64,000 nt of DNA, from positions 22,116,807 through 22,180,806 of the forward strand of contig NC_040016.1 in the NCBI RefSeq assembly GCF_000972845.2. Reading direction: 5' to 3'. Position numbers and translations under genes: made by a program. Below the pieces are notes generated by a model. The model worked only from the letters and a program-made list of their open reading frames with translations, did not search any database and was not told the DNA's origin. The DNA comes from Larimichthys crocea. Lineage: Eukaryota > Chordata > Actinopteri > Sciaenidae. Below, piece by piece: positions 61,301-64,000 of this stretch. Each line of letters starts with the position of its first letter. Position 1 is the stretch's first letter.

Positions 61301-63487
61301 CCTGAAGACGGGACGCAGAAATGCATCAAGCGGTCATAAAGAAGCAGATCATGTGGACTAAGATACTGGAGAACATTCTGGTGATAGAGCATGGATCTTG
61401 TCAACACGTTACCTGCATGCTGCAGCTTGGCGGCGCTCTTCTTCACCTCGTCCTGAGAGCGTCCGTCAGTGATTGCGACGACCACCTTGGGGACGTTTCT
61501 CCTCATTCCATTCTCGATAGAAAAGGCCTTCTCGTACGTGTGTTTCAGAGCCACTCCTGCTCAACACAACAAACCGGGTCAGACAAACATTTAACCGACC
61601 GTCTGGGTATCTTTGTCGCCGTGTCACGTGGCGTGCGTTCGAACCTGTCTTGGTGTTTCCTCCTCTGTAGCGGATGAGATGAAGCGCAGACATGGCGATG
61701 CCTTTGTCCTGATAAGCGTTCAGCCTGAACTCTGTCTTTGCGTCATCGCTGTACTGCACGAATGACACCTGTTTGGAAAGTCAGAAATCAGTAACGTCTT
61801 TTGTTGTTGATTCTGAGCTTCCATCTTTCTTCAACCTGCTGCTCCTCTATTTCTCGTCAGTCGAATGTTTCTGATTAAACTCGATGTAATCATTTTATTG
61901 TCTCTGACTTTAATGAGCCTCATATCCAATGAGCTTCATTACTGTACCTCCTGAAGCATGAAGAAAACATTTTACAGCATGATGTCAGAGCGTCTCAAAT
62001 ACAAACCTGCATCCCCGACGGTCCCACGATATCGAAGGCGCCGATCATGCCGGAGACAAAGTGCACGACTTTGGTGAAGCTCTCTTCGCCGATGCTCCAG
62101 GATCCGTCGATGAGGAACACCACATCTGCTTTGGCACCTTTGCAAACTGAGGCAAGAAAAAACGACAAGTCAGCACGGAGCGACCACCGGCCAGACCTCA
62201 GGGCAGCGTCGCAAACACCAGCAGAGAAAATGGCATCAACACACGGCGTGATTATCGTTTGTGAGCTGGAACGCGTAAAAACAAAGTCAGCTGAAAGCGT
62301 GCAACTCAACATAACGATGATGAGGCCACGTATCGTAATTATGGGTTCCACCGATACAAAAAAAATACTGGCAAAACAAAAACAAGCAACATTTGGTGAG
62401 CAGAAGGTTTGAAAGTGAGCTCTCGTTAATCGGTTCCTCTCAGATGAAAACGAATTGGGCACAAAGCTTTGAATAATCTTTGCCTCATGTGGCGCAGAGC
62501 ACTTTGAAATCCTCTCCATCTTCGCCTGCTCACATTCATTAACAACTTTTACACAAAACCAAGCGGCACAAACAGATTCTCTGGACCGGTCAACTTTCCT
62601 TTTTCAACACCTAGGTTGTTGGTTCTCAACAGTCACGTCCCCCACCCCCCCTCGCTTCACACGCCCCACAGGGCCAAACAGCACATGTGGCGGCTATTAA
62701 TCCACCGCTGGCACGAGCCGGATCCAGAAGGAGTCAGCGTTCAAACGGTCGCCTCGGCCAAAACGCTGCATTGAGGAGTTTCCAATCAGAGCCGAGCTTG
62801 AATGAAGACACTCGATCCATTCAGTGCTCGGTTCATCCATGTCAAAGAGCTTTTTGGGTTCTGGGTTCTGTTCGGCCTGGATGTTCTGGAAGGACGTTTT
62901 AATGACCAGTTCTACACTTTATTTAACTTCAGATGAAGTTTATAAAACAGAAACACTGATCGCTCAAACATAGACACTCACAACAGCTCTGAGCTTGATG
63001 TTGTGCCTTCGGTCAAAAGCACAAATTTGCATAACAAAATGTCGTCATGTCTAATCAAGTGTTGACGGTTGGAGCAATAAATCCCTCAGTCAGACGTTCT
63101 GCTTGCAGAAGCGTGCCGGCAGAGTCTACATGTACCAACGCAAGTTAGCTGCTGGGTGCTAATTAAAGCGAGTGAATTCTTTCCAAGCTGAAACCTCGTG
63201 TGGTTCCTCAGCGGTGCAGTGGACGTTTGTCTAGTCGGCAAAACAAGGTTCAACGTACGATGACCTTACTGCTCACGATGATTTGAGGGCTGGAGGTGCC
63301 ATCATGAAACCAAATCTGTTGTACCATCAAAGAAAAACCCAAAGACACAAACTACAACCTCAGCAGATCTTGAATTGACAGCGAAGAACTACACGTGTGA
63401 TGAAACTCTTACCTGCCCATGCCGGGGGGATGGTGGGTGGAGGCGTCGGGGTCGGTGGGAGCGTTGGAACAGGAGTTGGCTTCACCA
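37154..63487 (-). CDS. col12a1: Collagen type XII alpha-1 chain, C-terminal part (23 exons, 5' end outside window)
   Basis: FACIT collagen of the extracellular matrix; its family associates with collagen I fibrils. Joined coding exons (minus, in order): 63413-63487, 62007-62146, 61645-61768, 61413-61556, 61137-61301, 61002-61040, 60762-60900, 58439-58581, 56915-57024, 50595-50753, 49534-49611, 46032-46118, 44650-44703, 44358-44453, 43275-43328, 41607-41660, 41447-41500, 41044-41115, 40926-40961, 40363-40429, 40037-40219, 39234-39302, 37154-37356. They total 2345 nt with no frame break and encode 780 residues plus stop. Residues 1-25 are a Pro/Thr linker; 26-210 vWA; 217-422 TSPN; 432-454 Cys-rich junction; about 460-607 COL2; 608-651 NC2; 652-752 COL1; 753-780 NC1. 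Collagen XII is preferred over XIV because of [22 protein letters not shown]...[11 protein letters not shown], the short NC2 and GYCDSSQC...IPYNGQGY. Fibronectin III repeats are not in the window. Whether this is the teleost a or b copy is undecided. Confidence 0.95.
37357..40036 (-). other. Last two col12a1 introns
   Basis: Introns 39303-40036 and 37357-39233. Non-coding; no mobile element recognised. A pyrimidine-rich stretch lies around 37970-38060. Confidence 0.65.
39234..39302 (-). CDS. col12a1: col12a1 69-bp collagen exon (COL1)
   Basis: 69 nt, acceptor gccttcag, donor GCTG|gtgagt, phase 1 to 1. Encodes [20 protein letters not shown] then [11 protein letters not shown] breaks strict Gly-X-Y, at the same spot as the GTGSSGPRG imperfection in mammalian collagen XII. 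Confidence 0.94.
40037..40219 (-). CDS. col12a1: col12a1 exon: end of NC2 and start of COL1
   Basis: 183 nt, acceptor ttgttgcag, donor AGAG|gtacga, phase 1 to 1. [17 protein letters not shown] completes NC2 (family: QMNRFNQMLNQIPNDYQ). Then Gly-X-Y triplets begin and run through [18 protein letters not shown]. Confidence 0.95.
40363..40429 (-). CDS. col12a1: col12a1 exon: NC2, first half
   Basis: 67 nt, acceptor tgtacccag, donor AAGCG|gtaagt, phase 0 in and phase 1 out. Encodes [22 protein letters not shown]. The block [12 protein letters not shown] is the FACIT NC2 trimerisation motif with Cys624. From here on introns are phase 1. Confidence 0.95.
40926..40961 (-). CDS. col12a1: col12a1 36-bp collagen exon (end of COL2)
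   Basis: 36 nt, four triplets [12 protein letters not shown], acceptor ctcttttcag, donor GAGAGA|gtgagt, phase 0. It is the last uninterrupted triplet block before NC2, equal to GLKGEKGDR of the mammalian chain. Confidence 0.93.
41044..41115 (-). CDS. col12a1: col12a1 72-bp collagen exon (COL2)
   Basis: 72 nt, eight triplets, phase 0; acceptor tccttgcag, donor TCTCCT|gtaaga. Encodes [20 protein letters not shown] then SGSP. The GKPGNPGD run matches the family GKPGKPGDHG. Confidence 0.94.
41116..41446 (-). repeat. Intron with decayed SINE/LINE-like string
   Basis: TCCTTGAGCAAGGCACTTAA at 41327-41346, followed by ATTGCT, resembles a sequence common near the ends of old fish and vertebrate SINEs (from memory). 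Boundaries are not visible. Confidence 0.3.
41447..41500 (-). CDS. col12a1: col12a1 54-bp collagen exon (COL2)
   Basis: 54 nt, acceptor tgtttccag, donor CCCATG|gtaaga, phase 0. Six triplets [18 protein letters not shown], corresponding to the GFTGKDGAMGPRGPP part of mammalian COL2. Confidence 0.94.
41607..41660 (-). CDS. col12a1: col12a1 54-bp collagen exon (COL2)
   Basis: 54 nt, acceptor gctctgcag, donor GTGAGG|gtgagt, phase 0. Six triplets [18 protein letters not shown]. Confidence 0.94.
41661..44357 (-). other. Two col12a1 introns flanking the 43275-43328 exon
   Basis: Introns 43329-44357 and 41661-43274. Non-coding. A short GT run lies at 44315-44331. No mobile element recognised. Confidence 0.65.
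43275..43328 (-). CDS. col12a1: col12a1 54-bp collagen exon (COL2)
   Basis: 54 nt between acceptor cctttcag and donor CAGAAA|gtgagt, phase 0. Six triplets [18 protein letters not shown]. Charged KGD triplet. Confidence 0.94.
44358..44453 (-). CDS. col12a1: col12a1 exon: COL2 with RGD and helix imperfection
   Basis: 96 nt, acceptor tatttcacag, donor GCT|gtgagtg, phase 0. Encodes [20 protein letters not shown] then [12 protein letters not shown]. Arg491-Gly492-Asp493 is an RGD in the position of the GPRGDIG of mammalian collagen XII. GMSIPGE breaks the Gly-X-Y register at the same place as the family's GLSIPGE imperfection. Confidence 0.95.
44650..44703 (-). CDS. col12a1: col12a1 54-bp collagen exon (COL2)
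   Basis: Classic 54-nt fibrillar-type exon: six Gly-X-Y triplets, [18 protein letters not shown], phase 0. Donor GCT|gtaagtat. The acceptor's pyrimidine tract is made of an AGG/CCT microsatellite immediately upstream on the minus strand (44710-44741). Confidence 0.95.
44704..46031 (-). other. col12a1 intron, 1.3 kb, with short inverted repeat
   Basis: Begins next to the AGG microsatellite. At 45656-45670 and 45737-45751 there are imperfect inverted copies of GCATTGTGGGTAATG, suggestive of a decayed foldback/MITE; the family is not recognised. Confidence 0.55.
44710..44741 (-). repeat. AGG/CCT microsatellite forming a splice acceptor tract
   Basis: About ten AGG units on the plus strand. On the minus strand this is (CCT)n directly before CTTCAG|GG of the 44650-44703 exon, so it supplies that exon's polypyrimidine tract. 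Confidence 0.9.
46032..46118 (-). CDS. col12a1: col12a1 exon: Cys-rich junction and start of COL2
   Basis: Acceptor tctttttccaccag-type tract before AGAGAC, donor CAGTG|gtaag; 87 nt, phase 0. Encodes [20 protein letters not shown] followed by the first Gly-X-Y triplets GPPGTQGPV. Three cysteines (KC, SC, TC) sit directly before the helix, as in collagen XII. Confidence 0.94.
46119..49533 (-). other. col12a1 intron, 3.4 kb
   Basis: Non-coding. A plus-strand open frame at 47047-47556 has no recognisable domain. The part at 47640-47930 is free of obvious repeats and might be a conserved non-coding element, which cannot be judged without alignment. Confidence 0.7.
49534..49611 (-). CDS. col12a1: col12a1 exon: end of TSPN domain and CC motif
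   Basis: Acceptor tctccacag, donor TATG|gtaagg; 78 nt, phase 0 at both ends. Encodes [20 protein letters not shown] and then CDLPSM. Cys422 closes the TSPN domain. The Cys432-Cys433 pair starts the Cys-rich stretch that leads into COL2. Confidence 0.95.
50595..50753 (-). CDS. col12a1: col12a1 exon: TSPN domain, part 4
   Basis: Acceptor ccctctgcgaag, donor GCAACT|gtgagt; 159 nt, phase 0 at both ends. Encodes [20 protein letters not shown], then [20 protein letters not shown] and a Ser/Gly/Lys-rich end. Contains Cys375. Family members read IDC-E---K-I--AGN--TDGYE-LGK here. It lies 6.2 kb downstream of the previous exon, across the largest intron. Confidence 0.95.
51420..51870 (-). repeat. Dispersed repeat with palindrome, copy 2 (inverted, intronic)
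   Basis: Reverse-complement copy of about 5843-6195, lying in the 6.2-kb col12a1 intron. It shares the CAACTATTTCACTGATTCTGG segment, the ACTTCACTGTCCATCATAAA segment (reverse complement), the palindrome and the GTTTGTACCAACAGGCGTTA segment. Confidence 0.85.
51596..51675. repeat. 80-bp near-perfect palindrome
   Basis: Same palindrome as at 5940-6017, centred on GGGTACCC (51632-51639), with 40-bp arms and a single mismatch (CGG against GAA in the outer part of the right arm). Confidence 0.95.
56915..57024 (-). CDS. col12a1: col12a1 exon: TSPN domain, part 3
   Basis: Acceptor tctctcctcag, donor CAAG|gtaaac; 110 nt, phase 1 in, phase 0 out. Encodes [20 protein letters not shown] followed by [16 protein letters not shown]. 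The split first codon gives Pro323. The string FYGSFHK is conserved at this position in collagens XII and XIV. Confidence 0.95.
57025..58438 (-). other. col12a1 intron, 1.4 kb, with repeat copy
   Basis: Holds a member of the dispersed repeat family at about 57545-57845 (separate entry). The rest is unique-looking and non-coding. Confidence 0.7.
57545..57845 (-). repeat. Dispersed repeat, copy 3 (inverted, intronic, no palindrome)
   Basis: Reverse complement of about 5560-5845: shared GGACTGTGAGCTCAGAGCACC (split), GGGGAGTGTTAGTGTTTGTA, CTGACTTTTAGTGGTTGGTG and AAGACGCCGAGCTGGGTTGA. It begins near ATTATGTAACTTTTC. It has only one half of the palindrome-like arm. Confidence 0.8.
58439..58581 (-). 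CDS. col12a1: col12a1 exon: TSPN domain, part 2
   Basis: Acceptor tcgtgaacag, donor GACC|gtaagt; 143 nt, phase 2 in, phase 1 out. Encodes [20 protein letters not shown], then [37 protein letters not shown] is the FACIT TSPN signature. Confidence 0.96.
58582..60761 (-). other. col12a1 intron, 2.2 kb, with a possible transposase scrap
   Basis: Non-coding. The part at 58790-58850 resembles a transposase fragment (separate entry). No exon-like open frame with splice sites was seen in the rest. Confidence 0.7.
58785..58860 (+). pseudogene. Possible transposase C-terminal scrap
   Basis: One frame reads [19 protein letters not shown] before a stop, similar to the DLNPIEHFW-VLE block around the last acidic catalytic residue of Tc1/mariner transposases. 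It is short and without termini, so only tentative. Intronic in col12a1. Confidence 0.35.
60762..60900 (-). CDS. col12a1: col12a1 exon: TSPN domain, part 1
   Basis: Acceptor gtgtttcag, donor CGAC|gtgagt; 139 nt, phase 1 in and phase 2 out. Encodes [20 protein letters not shown]...[16 protein letters not shown], matching the FKMLEAYNLTEK and YRIQKNAF pattern of the collagen XII TSPN domain. NLT is a potential N-glycosylation site. Confidence 0.95.
61002..61040 (-). CDS. col12a1: col12a1 mini-exon joining vWA and TSPN domains
   Basis: 39-nt exon with acceptor tgttccacag and donor CCTG|gtacgtg, phase 1 to 1. Encodes [12 protein letters not shown] between split codons for Thr216 and Gly229. It starts the TSPN (laminin-G-like) domain at Cys217. 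The short length and open splice phases fit both neighbours exactly. Confidence 0.93.
61137..61301 (-). CDS. col12a1: col12a1 exon: vWA domain, C-terminal part
   Basis: Acceptor ccgtcttcag, donor TCAA|gtaagt; 165 nt, phase 1 to phase 1. Encodes [13 protein letters not shown]...[15 protein letters not shown]...[13 protein letters not shown]. The SKPSERHVF and FICETATS strings are hallmarks of the last vWA of collagen XII. Cys210 closes the domain. Confidence 0.96.
61413..61556 (-). CDS. col12a1: col12a1 exon: vWA domain, third part (MIDAS Asp)
   Basis: Acceptor gttgagcag, donor GCAG|gtaacg; 144 nt, phase 1 to phase 1. It includes [20 protein letters not shown], in which Asp143 of ITDG completes the MIDAS. 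All five expected metal-site residues are therefore present, so the domain looks functional. Confidence 0.96.
61645..61768 (-). CDS. col12a1: col12a1 exon: vWA domain, second part (MIDAS Thr)
   Basis: Acceptor ttccaaacag, donor ACAG|gttcga; 124 nt, phase 0 in, phase 1 out. The peptide [20 protein letters not shown] is followed by a segment ending in YRGGNTKT. Thr110 of GGNT is the MIDAS threonine. Very close to the collagen XII consensus VSFVQYSD. Confidence 0.96.
62007..62146 (-). CDS. col12a1: col12a1 exon: start of vWA domain (MIDAS DxSxS)
   Basis: Acceptor ttgcctcag, donor CAG|gtttgt; 140 nt, entering in phase 1 and leaving in phase 0. The peptide begins [18 protein letters not shown]. 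Asp38, Ser40 and Ser42 (window numbering) form the first part of the metal-ion-dependent adhesion site, and Cys26 opens the domain, probably pairing with Cys210. Ends at ...PSGMQ. Confidence 0.96.
62147..63412 (-). other. col12a1 intron, 1.27 kb
   Basis: Non-coding. No mobile element recognised. A stretch at 62440-62500 has two TCF/LEF-like CTTTGAA words and reads as low-repeat sequence, but nothing can be concluded. Confidence 0.7.
63413..63487 (-). CDS. col12a1: col12a1 exon: Pro/Thr-rich linker before the last vWA domain
   Basis: Acceptor ...gtcgtag and donor CAG|gtaagag on the minus strand; 75 nt, phase 1 at both ends. It encodes 24 whole codons of the type [20 protein letters not shown]..., with Pro and Thr making up most of the segment. 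Collagen XII has such a linker ending in PPTIPPA just before CK-AKAD of the fourth vWA domain, which is what follows here. This is the most 5' exon I can recognise. Confidence 0.88.
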
Positions 63488-64000
63488 CTACGACGAACAC
63501 AAACAAGTTAAAAATTCCAATCAACACAGTCGTAATAAATACAGAACAACAGTAAACATGTCGTTGGATGAAGTCATTGTTTTGGACGAGTCCTGCGCTC
63601 CGGTGATGTAACCCTGAATCACGCTTCATATCTCAGACACATTCAGACAGGTCACACTTGGACCGGGCGTGGTGGAAAGATGGAGCTTGTTATGGTGTTT
63701 TTATGTCGTGAACTGGAGGTGCCAGGCCTGCTGGTTTACGTCCAATAAAACAAACAGAACATAAACATGTCACTGCCGTCTGGCAGCATCTGAAACTTTT
63801 ACAACATTTATTGACGTGTTGGATAATTTCTCAAACATGTCCGGTTTGATTCTGATTCATTTTTTATCCAGTTAAACAACAAGCACACCGCTCTACCTCG
63901 TCGTTTCAGACAGTGTTCTTACTGAATTTAAACAGGACATACGGCAACATCTCTTATTTCATTTTAATTTAGTACTCAGGCTCATTATGGATTGTAGATC
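63488..64000 (-). other. Partial intron of col12a1 at the window edge
   Basis: Upstream of the linker exon. I see no further exon (no fibronectin III motif with flanking splice sites) up to 64000. Confidence 0.6.

Noticed and set aside
37154..63487. Assignment to collagen XIV, XX or XXI instead of XII
   Set aside because: The C-terminal GYCDSSQC...PYNGQGY, the [15 protein letters not shown] junction and the SKPSERHVF vWA sequence fit collagen XII better than the others, as I recall those families.

Overview
The window is vertebrate, most probably teleost fish, nuclear DNA. It has a GT-AG spliced gene with 54-bp collagen exons, long non-coding stretches, CA/TG, TGA and AGG microsatellites, and fish-type transposon relics. 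These relics are a hAT-type MITE with 8-bp target duplications, a dead Tc1-like transposase fragment and LINE 3' tails. There is no bacterial or viral gene layout.

The only gene I can support is on the minus strand and fills the right half, about 33.7-63.5 kb. It is the 3' part of a collagen type XII alpha-1 gene (col12a1; teleosts carry a/b copies and I cannot tell which this is). I placed 23 exons with consistent splice sites and phases. They join into one open frame of 780 residues ending in TAG at 37154-37156. In protein order these are a Pro/Thr-rich linker, the last von Willebrand A domain (complete MIDAS), a thrombospondin-N-terminal-like (TSPN/LamG) domain, a Cys-rich junction, the COL2 triple helix with an RGD, the NC2 trimerisation segment, the COL1 triple helix, and a short NC1 tail with the conserved CxxxxC pair. 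The 5' part (fibronectin III repeats and earlier vWA domains) lies beyond position 64000. The 3' UTR is probably about 3.45 kb, ending near 33.69 kb at an AATAAA followed by a GT-rich/T-rich element.

The left half, 1-33.69 kb, lies downstream of the gene. I see no convincing protein-coding or RNA gene there. It holds decayed mobile elements, a 31-bp-arm foldback, a 78-bp perfect palindrome within a dispersed repeat, a CAGGTG-bearing 12-bp minisatellite, a hAT MITE, retroelement debris, and an odd degenerate repeat just beyond the col12a1 poly(A) site.

A second copy of the palindrome repeat sits inverted in a col12a1 intron at 51.4-51.9 kb, and a related copy lies at 57.55-57.85 kb. I found no evidence for a new multi-gene system. 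The most unusual items are the palindrome family, the E-box array, the degenerate repeat abutting the gene end, and an AGG microsatellite acting as a splice-site pyrimidine tract.
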